Assembly (NCBI GenBank): GCA_005879655.1 | Contig: VBJK01000154.1 | Coordinates: 1 to 18,943 of the forward strand | Reading direction: 5' to 3' | Origin: Chloroflexota bacterium | GTDB taxonomy: Bacteria > Chloroflexota > Ktedonobacteria > Ktedonobacterales > Ktedonobacteraceae | Length of the DNA stretch: 18,943 nt | In this document: in pieces, positions 7,876 to 15,103 of the stretch | How positions within the stretch are numbered: position 1 is the first letter of the stretch | Layout: every line of letters starts with the position of its first letter | Program-made: the position numbers and the translations under genes | The notes under the pieces: generated by a model | The model's database searches: none | Seen by the model: only the letters and a program-made list of their open reading frames with translations | What the model was told of the DNA's origin: nothing

Positions 7876-8562
7876 ATGGCTGAAGGCAGTGCTACACGCG
7901 CTTTTAGAGTAGGTATCGCAGGACCCGTCGGTAGTGGCAAGACCGCACTGGTCGATCGTTTGAGCAGACGGCTCTGGCCAACCTATAATCTGGCTGTGGT
8001 GACGAACGATATCTATACGACGGAAGATGCCGAGTTTCTCTTACGGCAGGGAACGCTCCCACGCGAACGAGTGCGTGGCGTGGAAACTGGTGGCTGTCCA
8101 CATGCCGCCATTCGCGAAGATGCCTCAATGAACCTGGAGGCTATCGCTGAGCTGGAAGAAAATTTAGCGGGCCTTGAACTGATCTTCGTTGAAAGTGGCG
8201 GTGATAATCTTGCCGCCGCCTTCAGTCCTGAGCTGGTTGATGTGTTTATTTATGTCATCGACGTGTCAGGTGGCGATAAGATTCCGCGCAAGGGAGGACC
8301 GGGCATTACTCGTTCTGATCTGTTAGTCATCAACAAGATCGATTTGGCTCCTTATGTGGGGGCGTCGCTGGAGGTGATGGAGCGCGATGCACGCAGGCAA
8401 CGTGGGGAGCGGCCATTTATTTTCACCAATCTGCACAATGATAGCGGGTTAGATGACGTGATTAGTTGGCTAGAGCAGCATTTGCAAACGCCTCCTGAAC
8501 AACGCCGTGCAGTAATCGATGCGCACACACCTTATGTAGGGCACCACCATCATCACCTTTAA
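7876..8562 (+). CDS. ureG: urease accessory GTPase UreG, with C-terminal His tail
   Basis: UreG is the GTPase that drives nickel delivery into urease with UreD(H), UreF and UreE. The 228 residues carry the P-loop GPVGSGKT (16-23), [15 protein letters not shown], the metal-binding CPH motif (C74-P75-H76) in [26 protein letters not shown] and the guanine-specificity NKID (153-156). The length is a little above the usual ~205. The protein ends GHHHHHL: five consecutive His (223-227) that may bind nickel; His-rich runs in UreG homologues are better known at the N-terminus. No other urease gene is in the window: upstream is the Rpn relic, downstream a long palindrome and a tnpB relic. The start ATG 7876 has only a distant AAAGG, so translation may be weak. 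Confidence 0.93.
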   Translation: MAEGSATRAFRVGIAGPVGSGKTALVDRLSRRLWPTYNLAVVTNDIYTTEDAEFLLRQGTLPRERVRGVETGGCPHAAIREDASMNLEAIAELEENLAGLELIFVESGGDNLAAAFSPELVDVFIYVIDVSGGDKIPRKGGPGITRSDLLVINKIDLAPYVGASLEVMERDARRQRGERPFIFTNLHNDSGLDDVISWLEQHLQTPPEQRRAVIDAHTPYVGHHHHHL

Positions 8563-8567
8563 TCTTC

Positions 8568-8643
8568 GCATGAACTTTTTCACCACCCCGCATTTCCTCA
8601 GCATACTTGTTCAGAAAATGCGGGGTGGTGAAAAAGTTCATGC
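8568..8643. repeat. perfect 28-bp inverted repeat with 20-nt loop
   Basis: Arm 8568-8595 is exactly complementary to 8616-8643; loop 8596-8615. The arm starts GCATGAACTTTTTCACC and has a C/G-rich end (ACCCCGCATTT). It begins 5 bp after the ureG stop and its right arm ends where the tnpB relic starts. It could end ureG transcription, although no T-tract follows the stem, or be a left-end hairpin of the IS200/IS605-type element, or an independent palindromic repeat like that at 6461. Confidence 0.9.
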
Positions 8644-9819
8644 AAAGGAGGAATGCCATAAACGTCACCAAGAAGATCAAGCTTGAAGTCTCGCGCCACG
8701 ATGCATATACACTTAAATTTATGCAAGGAAAATGCAGAGGACTCTATAATTAGTGAGTAATCAAGCTACGCAATGGCGAAAAGTGGCCTGGATGGCGGAA
8801 GGCAAAGAAGACGTTGCAGGAGAGTAAGCAATATGATTCTGAGCTGAGTCAAGTGTATGGGAAGCTGCTTCATGAGGTGTACTTTCGCTTGGGGGCAGCG
8901 ATGGATGCGTTCTTTCGCCGCGTGGCAAACGGTGAGACTCTTGGGTTTTCCGGTGCGTGCGACCACAGCATAACTTCTTTACGCTGGTGTATCCAGCGAC
9001 GTACCTAAAAATTGAGGGAAACACGCTTCTTCTACCAACGGGAGGAAAAGGTACTAAAAACAAGCAATTTCATAATATACGTGCTAAACTTACAGAAGAA
9101 GCACCAGAGGGATACCGTGAAGTAGCGATCAGCCGAGATGTGCGAGGCAACTACTCCGCATCATTTGTGCATGCACGCAAAGAGGAAGAGACACAAGAAC
9201 GGGGCACAGTAGTCGCCTTTGATTTGGGGATAAAGACGCTTGCCGTGGGAGTCAATGACCAGGGTCGTGTCTACAACATAGGCGGGTTCAAGGGAGGACG
9301 CTGGTACAACAAGCAACTCGATAAAATCCGTTCAAAGCGGAGTGAGTGTAAGAAGAAGTCACGGCGTTACATTTACTTGAGCAAAGTCTACAAGCGGGTA
9401 TCGGAGAAGAAGCGCAACAAGCAAAAAGATAGTCACCATAAGGCGACACACTTGATAGCATCACGTCTGGTTGAGATAACCGTTGTGATAGGCGATCTTT
9501 CCCAACGTCAAATGGTGACAAAAGAGCACAATGAGCGCAATAAGAGTTAAACCGAGCAGTGTACAATGGCTGGGGCTTATACGGATTTGTGCAGATGTTG
9601 GTCTACAAATGCGCTCTGTATGGGAAAGAACTTCACTTGTTAGATGAACATAATACGTCCAAGACGTGCAGTGAGTGTGGCAATGTGCAAGATATGCCAC
9701 TGCACAAGAGAACGTATCGCTGTCCGGTATGTGGTCTCGTCATGGATCGTGACGAAAACAGTGCACGAAACATCTTGACGAGGTACCTTACGGGGCTTCC
9801 GCCACACACTCAACGGTGA
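8640..9819 (+). pseudogene. tnpB: degenerate IS200/IS605-type TnpB (RNA-guided nuclease ancestor family)
   Basis: The frame from 8640 reads VTKKIKLEVSRHDAYTL and KFMQGKCRGLYN, then the adjacent stops TAG TGA (8751-8756, probably two former Trp codons), then KLRNGEKWPGWRKAKKTL in the same frame to about 8955. After a frameshift, 8957-9550 gives RPQHNFFTLVYPATYLKI, the RuvC-I strand VVAFDLGIKTLAVGV and VVIGDLSQRQMV. A second frameshift near 9546 leads to the last piece: LLDEHNTSKTCSECGNVQDM, the second zinc-finger pair CPVCG, and RuvC-III DRDENSARNIL, ending at 9819. The RuvC-II position has G (IGDL) where many TnpBs have E; some TnpB groups carry the Glu elsewhere, so this alone does not prove inactivation. 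No tnpA is present. Four lesions make it a relic. Confidence 0.9.
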
Positions 9820-9852
9820 GTGCGGTGTACTCCATGCGCATCAAAGAGCGTA

Positions 9853-9869
9853 GAAGTCTTGTAGGCTTC
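9853..9869 (+). other. hairpin just 3' of tnpB, candidate right-end / omega-RNA stem
   Basis: GAAGTC-TTGTA-GGCTTC forms a 6-bp stem (one G-T pair) with a 5-nt loop, 33 bp after the last tnpB stop. IS200/IS605 elements carry a subterminal hairpin at this place, and their guide RNA overlaps the tnpB 3' end. The exact element end was not located. Confidence 0.35.
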
Positions 9870-9938
9870 CTGTTTGGTCTTGCGTGTAGGAACTAAAATG
9901 TGTGCATACTTTTGCATACAGTTTGGAGGGCAATTCGT

Positions 9939-10337
9939 ATGCCTGATAACATCACAGCCCTTGTATTTCAAAAGTTCAAACTCAGTCGTCTGAGCCTGTT
10001 GGTGATCCTGTGTGGTAGTATGACAGCGTTTGCGTTGACGGCTCAAACAGCTTATGCAGGACCGGGTATGTCTCCTGCTGGCACGAGTCGGGGGGGATAT
10101 GCAGGCGAGGCAACACGCTCATATGGTTCTACAGGGGCTTGGGTCAAGACTCTACAACAATCCTTCAACATGGCTTCTAAGGATTATGCAGATCCTTTCG
10201 CCAACACTCCCTATGACTTGTTTCAAGCCCTGTCGAGAAAGGACATTGGCTCCCTCTGCCTCCCCAGAGAGGAAGTATACGCACCAAACTCTAATGAATC
10301 AAGTGGAAATGCACCAGGTGTGTATTGCGTGGGTTAA
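9939..10337 (+). CDS. small secreted protein of unknown function
   Basis: I do not recognise it. The 132-residue product has a clear signal peptide: a basic segment FQKFKLSRL, a hydrophobic core SLLVILCGSMTAFALTA and a likely signal-peptidase site AYA|GPG near residue 42. The mature part of about 90 residues is Gly/Ser-rich at first, then has a WVKTLQQSF helix and two Cys near the end (SLCLPREE and GVYCVG) that could form a disulphide outside the cell. Start ATG 9939 is preceded by GGAGGG at 8 nt; an in-frame ATG at 9900 would put 13 residues before the signal peptide. It follows the tnpB relic and converges on cobT with the two stops sharing TTAA (10334-10337). Confidence 0.72.
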   Translation: MPDNITALVFQKFKLSRLSLLVILCGSMTAFALTAQTAYAGPGMSPAGTSRGGYAGEATRSYGSTGAWVKTLQQSFNMASKDYADPFANTPYDLFQALSRKDIGSLCLPREEVYAPNSNESSGNAPGVYCVG

Positions 10338-11422
10338 TCCACTGGATTGGGATGCACTTCTCCGCTCACACCTGCCTCTGCAAACGTAAGCATTTCGCGA
10401 TGGGCATGTAATGCACCCTCGATAATGTTCATCGCGAGTGCTGCGCCAGTTCCCTCTCCCAGCCGCAGATGCAGAGTGAGGAGTGGCGTTAGTCCCAGGT
10501 GCTTAAGGATCAAGGCATGACCCTGCTCTACTGAGATGTGTCCAGCGATGAAATATTGGCTGGCGATGGGGCAGAGGGTAGCGGCGATCAGCGCTGCGGC
10601 CCCTGAGATAAAGCCGTCGATAACAACAGGGATGCGCTGTGCCGCCGCTGCCAGCATAACGCCGACTAGCCCGGCAATCTCCAAGCCGCCGACCTTCATC
10701 AATACGTCGAGAGGATTGTGTGCAGCAGGAACATTGATGGCAAGGGCTTGTTCAATTACCTGTACTTTGTGCGCCAGCTGCTCGTCGTTGAGACCAGTAC
10801 CACGCCCCGTGACATTGGCTACCGGAACTTGTAACAGGGCAGCAGTGATGGCGCTGGATGCAGTAGTGTTGCCAATGCCCATATCGCCAGTCGCTACTAG
10901 TTCTGTTCCCTGAGCTACCTGGGCATTGAGTACATCAATGCCCGTATTGATTGCCGCAATCATTTGTGCCTGTGTCATCGCAGGTTCTGTTGCCATATTC
11001 CGTGTGCCGGAGGCGATCTTGCGGTCGAGCAGTGCGGGATGATGGATCTCTGTGGCGACTCCCACATCAACGATAACGACTTGTGCTCCTGCTTGGCGGG
11101 CTAAGGCGTTGATGGCGGCTCCGCCACGTAAGAAGTTATAGACCATTTGTGAGGTGACAGCCGATGGATAGGCGCTGACGCCTTCGCTTGTGACGCCGTG
11201 ATCTGCTGCCATCACGATGACCGTTTTTTGTTTGAGCGTGGGAATAGCTTGTCGTCTGATTCCGGCTATCTGAATGGCCAGCTCTTCCAGACGGCCCAGA
11301 CTGCCCGGCGGTTTGGTTAATACCTGTTGGCGGGATCGGGCTTCAGCCATCGCCTCCGTATCGAGTGGTTGCACAGTGGAGGTAAGATGGTAGATATCTT
11401 GTAGACTGATGCGCTGTTCCAA
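10334..11422 (-). CDS. cobT: nicotinate-nucleotide--dimethylbenzimidazole phosphoribosyltransferase
   Basis: CobT moves phosphoribose from nicotinate mononucleotide to the lower-ligand base, giving alpha-ribazole phosphate for the cobalamin nucleotide loop. The 362-residue protein is full length for the family. Visible motifs are LTKPPGSLGRLEELA (35-49), VMAADHGVTSEGVSAYP (70-86), the glycine-rich ATGDMGIGNTTAS, GFISGAAAL and the LGEGTGAALAM loop with the catalytic Glu (E323, matching E317 of the Salmonella enzyme). I choose TTG 11422 as start because GGAAGGAG lies 7 nt before it; the frame stays open to a TTG at 11449 without a ribosome site. It lies 35 bp after the D,D-carboxypeptidase stop, probably the same transcript. 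It appears intact, unlike cobS and cobU nearby. Confidence 0.95.
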   Translation of the reverse strand: MEQRISLQDIYHLTSTVQPLDTEAMAEARSRQQVLTKPPGSLGRLEELAIQIAGIRRQAIPTLKQKTVIVMAADHGVTSEGVSAYPSAVTSQMVYNFLRGGAAINALARQAGAQVVIVDVGVATEIHHPALLDRKIASGTRNMATEPAMTQAQMIAAINTGIDVLNAQVAQGTELVATGDMGIGNTTASSAITAALLQVPVANVTGRGTGLNDEQLAHKVQVIEQALAINVPAAHNPLDVLMKVGGLEIAGLVGVMLAAAAQRIPVVIDGFISGAAALIAATLCPIASQYFIAGHISVEQGHALILKHLGLTPLLTLHLRLGEGTGAALAMNIIEGALHAHREMLTFAEAGVSGEVHPNPVD

Positions 11423-11457
11423 GCCAGCACTCCTTCCTAAAATGCACAACCAGTTGA

Positions 11458-12387
11458 TCAGGTTGTCTGGGCTATCTGCATCATTGAAATATACTTAAAG
11501 CCCCAGTTCAGTAGCGCGGTTGCGTCCGCATAACGTTGTTCTGAGCTGGTACTGGCAAGAATCACACCGAGCAAAGTTTCACCATCGTGCGTTGCGGCAA
11601 ATACGAGACAATAGCCCGCTGATAACGTCGTGCCGGTTTTCACGCCAATCGTTCCTGGATATGTCTCAAGCAACTCGTTCGTATTGGTCCAGGTATAAGC
11701 ATGGTGTGCTGTAGTGGCAATAAGCGTGTGGGTCTGTGTGCTAACGATCTGCCGGAACAGTAGCCGTTGCAGAGCATAAGCTGTAAGACGAGCCAGGTCC
11801 GCCGCAGTAGAATAGCCATAGCGCCCTTGATTGTCGGGATTGTGCAAGCCATCTATGTTGACATAATACGTGTGCGACAAGCCTAAAGCTAGGGCTTCTG
11901 CATTCATCTGCTCGACGAAATGAGGCACGCCAGGCCCCAGAACATCTGCGAGCGCGAATGCAGCATCACTGCCGGAAGCAAGGAGCATCGCATAGAGCAA
12001 TTGTCTAGCCGTCAGGTGGTCATTCACCAGCAAGCCTGCATTACTCGCATTATTTTCATTCACGTAGTCAATATAGGCCTGCTTGATAGTGATAGAGCGA
12101 TCGAGCTTTCCCGCTTCAATTACTAACAGCGCCGTCATAATTTTGGTAGTACTGGCAATCTCAGCCTCGGTAGTTGCAGCTTTGGCCATGAGTTGCTGCT
12201 GATGGGTAAAATCAAACAGCTCAGCGTAATGGGCGCTGACTCTTGGTGGTGGTGCCATGCTACGAGTAGAAGCGTGAACAGAGCCACCTTGAGCGAGCAA
12301 GAAGAACATCACAAGAAGGGAGACCCCACGAGACGGTTTTATCAGCTGCTTAACGAGTTGGAGCAGAAAACCTCTTGATGTATCCAT
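11458..12387 (-). CDS. D-alanyl-D-alanine carboxypeptidase (serine type, S11 family)
   Basis: A penicillin-binding D,D-carboxypeptidase that trims the terminal D-Ala of peptidoglycan stem peptides outside the membrane. With start ATG 12387 it has 309 residues: a basic N-terminus, a membrane or signal segment VSLLVMFFLLAQGG ending near VHA (about 38), then the catalytic domain. Active-site motifs are S79-TTK in EIASTTKIMTALL, S138-G-S140 in LLASGSDAAFALAD (usually S-x-N; variants such as SGC exist in Streptomyces K15), and K250-T-G in GVKTGTT. The C-terminal domain of classic PBP5 is absent. The frame is open to 12759, so ATG 12408 or 12441 are possible starts; none has a good ribosome site. 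It leads a likely two-gene unit with cobT, with no obvious functional link. Confidence 0.88.
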   Translation of the reverse strand: MDTSRGFLLQLVKQLIKPSRGVSLLVMFFLLAQGGSVHASTRSMAPPPRVSAHYAELFDFTHQQQLMAKAATTEAEIASTTKIMTALLVIEAGKLDRSITIKQAYIDYVNENNASNAGLLVNDHLTARQLLYAMLLASGSDAAFALADVLGPGVPHFVEQMNAEALALGLSHTYYVNIDGLHNPDNQGRYGYSTAADLARLTAYALQRLLFRQIVSTQTHTLIATTAHHAYTWTNTNELLETYPGTIGVKTGTTLSAGYCLVFAATHDGETLLGVILASTSSEQRYADATALLNWGFKYISMMQIAQTT

Positions 12388-12612
12388 CCTAAAATTACAA
12401 GGACCCATCTTCCATGCAATGTACTGCTCGTTGGGTAGCATGGCGGCGCGAGGGATGTACGGCACTTTGGATAAACTATCGGTAGCCTTGCCTCTGCAAA
12501 GGAAGACAGAGTAAGATAAGTGAGGCGAGATGCATAGGAACTTTTTTTTACTAACAAACTTTACCATGGTCAAGACCGCAGCAACTGAATTGCACATAAG
12601 GAGCAGGATGCA

Positions 12613-13773
12613 ATGTTTGATGAACCGCCAGACAAACAGAATGAAAGCCTTGACGATACTACGGGCAAGCACCCCAGGATACCTCGTGATCAGCCACCTA
12701 ACTGGCAGCAAAATACAAGGCCAGCTGAACCACCTAACTGGCCGCAGGGAACGCCGCATGAGCCACCCGATTGGTGGAACAATGCAACCTCCTCACTAGG
12801 AGGGCAACAGAATGATTGGCAGCAGGATATAGTAGATGGGCAGCCTGATTGGCAACGACATGCTATGCATGGCCAACAGTCAGGTAAGCCTACGGTTGGT
12901 GGAGTGCTACGTAGGATAGGGAGTTTTATTGGTTATTATGTGTATGTGCTTAAAGAGCGTGGTGGCCAAGCTCTGCGCAACACGTCGCAGCAGATGTCAC
13001 GTCCTAATGGATCGCTAGTCGATATGGCGCTTGCTCAATACAGGGAGTTTATTGCAGCGGTACGCTTCCTCTCAGTACTTCCTACGCCAGAGTTTGCTGC
13101 TGACCGCACTGCAAATAGTGTAGAGCCAGCATTTTTTGTTGGTAGTGCTTACTTTCCGCTGGTAGGTTTCTTATTGGGCTTACTGCTCTCAATTCTGCCA
13201 TTCTTCTTTGGCCAGTTCTTCTCATCACTTACATTACTGCTAGCAGCCTTGGTTCTGCTATTGCAAGTGATATTGACAGGTGGACTGCATCTGGATGGTT
13301 TGATGGATACCTGTGACGGTCTCTTTGGCGGCGATAGTCCAGAACGCAAGTTAGAGATTATGCGTGATAGCCGCATGGGCAGTTTTGGGGTGTTGGGAGC
13401 GCTCTGTGTGTTGCTTTTCAAATTCGCCGTCTATGCTAGTTTGAGTAATCTTGGAGTGGGTAAACAGCTGTTGCCGATTGCCTTGGTCTCTGTATTACCT
13501 GCTGCCCGTTGGGCTATGGTTCTGGCATTGCGCTTCTTTCCTAGCGCTCGCTCTACGGGATTGGGGCAAACCTTTCGTCAGACAATCACGGTGTCACAGG
13601 TAGTAGCAGCAGCTATTATTTCATTGATCGTCGCCATCATTTTTGCGCATTGGGTTGGTATCATACTCTGGATTGGCATATCGCTCACGGGATGGCTCAT
13701 TGATTTCAGAGCTAGTAGGTTTCTTGCTGTTTGTGTTATGCTTACACTGGTTATAAATTACATTTTATATTAG
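12613..13773 (+). CDS. cobS: adenosylcobinamide-GDP ribazoletransferase (cobalamin synthase), N-terminal extension, C-terminal frameshift
   Basis: CobS joins AdoCbi-GDP and alpha-ribazole (phosphate) in the membrane, the last step of cobalamin assembly. The core starts near residue 144 (REFIAAVRFLSVLPTPE) and has the catalytic block GGLHLDGLMDTCDGLFGG followed by RKLEIMRDSRMGSFG, then several helices. Residues 1-140 are an extra hydrophilic extension with Trp at 31, 43, 54-55, 69 and 80 in PPNW/PPDW-like units. The end is abnormal: the family's last motif (GGxTGDxxGAxxEL) is replaced by LTGWLIDFRASR, but the +1-shifted frame at 13691-13756 reads DGSLISELVGFLLFVLCLHW, matching it; a 2-nt loss near 13690 explains both. 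ATG 12613 has AAGGAG at 9 nt. Next gene is 80 bp on. Confidence 0.9.
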   Translation: MFDEPPDKQNESLDDTTGKHPRIPRDQPPNWQQNTRPAEPPNWPQGTPHEPPDWWNNATSSLGGQQNDWQQDIVDGQPDWQRHAMHGQQSGKPTVGGVLRRIGSFIGYYVYVLKERGGQALRNTSQQMSRPNGSLVDMALAQYREFIAAVRFLSVLPTPEFAADRTANSVEPAFFVGSAYFPLVGFLLGLLLSILPFFFGQFFSSLTLLLAALVLLLQVILTGGLHLDGLMDTCDGLFGGDSPERKLEIMRDSRMGSFGVLGALCVLLFKFAVYASLSNLGVGKQLLPIALVSVLPAARWAMVLALRFFPSARSTGLGQTFRQTITVSQVVAAAIISLIVAIIFAHWVGIILWIGISLTGWLIDFRASRFLAVCVMLTLVINYILY

Positions 13774-13853
13774 CGCTATCCATTTAGCTAGCTCCAGCTG
13801 ATTTGGTAAAATAGAAATTTAATGAGTACTATAATCTACAAGGAGAAATTTTT

Positions 13854-15095
13854 GTGTTTAATGACGATCAGAATGACTCTACTGGGAGGGAGCAAGGCGT
13901 AAATGAGAATGAGGGGTCGTCCACTGCCACACCAGCATTCTCATTCGCACGCACCCCCACTGCGAACATTAGCCCACACATCGTACGTACCATTCAGGAA
14001 GATCATCCACTAGTAAAATTTCAACCACTCCCGCCACCAACTGGTCCCCAACCTTACCATTTATCACTGGAACAAGTGGTGCCAGATGTTGTACCAGCGA
14101 TCAATGCAGCTGGTCGGCTGGTCTTTCATATAGTCGGTGATACGGGAGGAGTAAAAGCGCCACAGCCTCAGACGATTGTGGCGATGCACATGCTCAAGGA
14201 TTGCGAGGGTGCAGATGCGACCAAGCAACCGGCATTCTTCTACCATCTGGGTGATGTTGTCTACAATAATGGCGAGCAGAGCAAGTATTACGACCAATTC
14301 TACGACCCATACGGTTACTATCCGCGACCTATTTTTGCCATTCCAGGTAATCATGACGGGGACCCAATTGACGATACCGTCCCATCGCTGGATGCCTTTG
14401 TCGCAAACTTTTGTTCTCCTACGCCGGTAGTCAGGAAAGAAGCTGGCGAACATCAGCGCAATACAATGATACAGCCCAATGTATATTGGACATTGGATGC
14501 CCCATTTGCCACCATAGTTGGCCTGTATACCAATGTGCCTGAAGGTGGGGAAGTCCATGACGACCAGGCTGAGTGGTTCGCAGCAGAGCTTGCAAATGCG
14601 CCAACTGAGAAGGCACTCATCGTAGCGCTGCACCATCCTATCTACTCTGCCGACAAGTTTCATTCTGGCAGTGATCCTATGGGACAATTGCTTGAGAGAG
14701 CAATGGAAAAAGCTGGTCGTATGCCAGACGCCGTTTTTACTGGTCACGTTCATAACTACCAGCGCTTCACACGTCATCTGAACGGACGAGATATCCCCTT
14801 TATTGTGGCAGGAGCGGGCGGATATTGGCATCTCCACTATGTGGTAAATGGTCCAGATGGCAATAAGCTACAGACACCATATGAGTTGCCCGAACTAGAG
14901 ACAACATTGGAATCTTATTGTGATGACCATCACGGCTATATGCGGCTCGAAGTCACAACGCACACGCTCAAAGGCGAGTATTTTGCCGTTCCGCGTCCAC
15001 AGGATTCGTGGCAGGCACCAGCAGAACTTATTGACTCATTCACACTCGATCTCACAAGTCATAAGCTGGTGCAAGCTCCTGAAAGCGTAAAGTAA
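13854..15095 (+). CDS. calcineurin-like metallophosphoesterase
   Basis: A 413-residue metal-dependent phosphoesterase. The dimetal ligand motifs appear in order: GDTGG (95-99), HLGDVVY (D134), GNHDGD (165-170), ALHHPIY (H260-H261) and GHVHNYQRF (297-305), the last resembling purple-acid-phosphatase relatives. Residues 1-75 are a polar, Ser/Thr/Pro-rich extension, with no signal peptide, so it is probably cytoplasmic. GTG 13854 is the start, with AAGGAG at 8 nt. It lies 80 bp after cobS and 8 bp before cobU, so it should be co-transcribed with them. The substrate is unknown; the position would suit dephosphorylation of alpha-ribazole phosphate or its cobalamin product, but that is inference. 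No lesion is seen. Confidence 0.9.
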   Translation: MFNDDQNDSTGREQGVNENEGSSTATPAFSFARTPTANISPHIVRTIQEDHPLVKFQPLPPPTGPQPYHLSLEQVVPDVVPAINAAGRLVFHIVGDTGGVKAPQPQTIVAMHMLKDCEGADATKQPAFFYHLGDVVYNNGEQSKYYDQFYDPYGYYPRPIFAIPGNHDGDPIDDTVPSLDAFVANFCSPTPVVRKEAGEHQRNTMIQPNVYWTLDAPFATIVGLYTNVPEGGEVHDDQAEWFAAELANAPTEKALIVALHHPIYSADKFHSGSDPMGQLLERAMEKAGRMPDAVFTGHVHNYQRFTRHLNGRDIPFIVAGAGGYWHLHYVVNGPDGNKLQTPYELPELETTLESYCDDHHGYMRLEVTTHTLKGEYFAVPRPQDSWQAPAELIDSFTLDLTSHKLVQAPESVK

Positions 15096-15103
15096 AAGAT
15101 TTC

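Noticed and set aside
6461..8643. The two long palindromes as ends of one composite mobile unit carrying the SnoaL-like gene, Rpn relic and ureG
   Set aside because: The arms differ in sequence and length, there is no transposase reading across the unit, and no target duplication was seen.
9810..10046. Minus-strand reading frame of 78 codons over the end of tnpB and the secreted-protein start
   Set aside because: No ribosome site or recognisable family; it lies opposite a gene with a good ribosome site and signal peptide, so it is probably a shadow frame.
12388..12612. A cobalamin riboswitch upstream of cobS
   Set aside because: No B12-box-like sequence or suitable long leader was found in the 225 bp between the divergent starts.
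12388..12759. An N-terminal extension of the D,D-carboxypeptidase up to ATG 12759
   Set aside because: The stretch would overlap the divergent cobS coding region (12613-12759), has no ribosome site, and would put more than 120 residues before the signal segment.
14064..14837. A 257-codon minus-strand open frame inside the phosphoesterase gene
   Set aside because: It lies fully opposite a gene with all metal-ligand motifs, and its translation has no recognisable domain.
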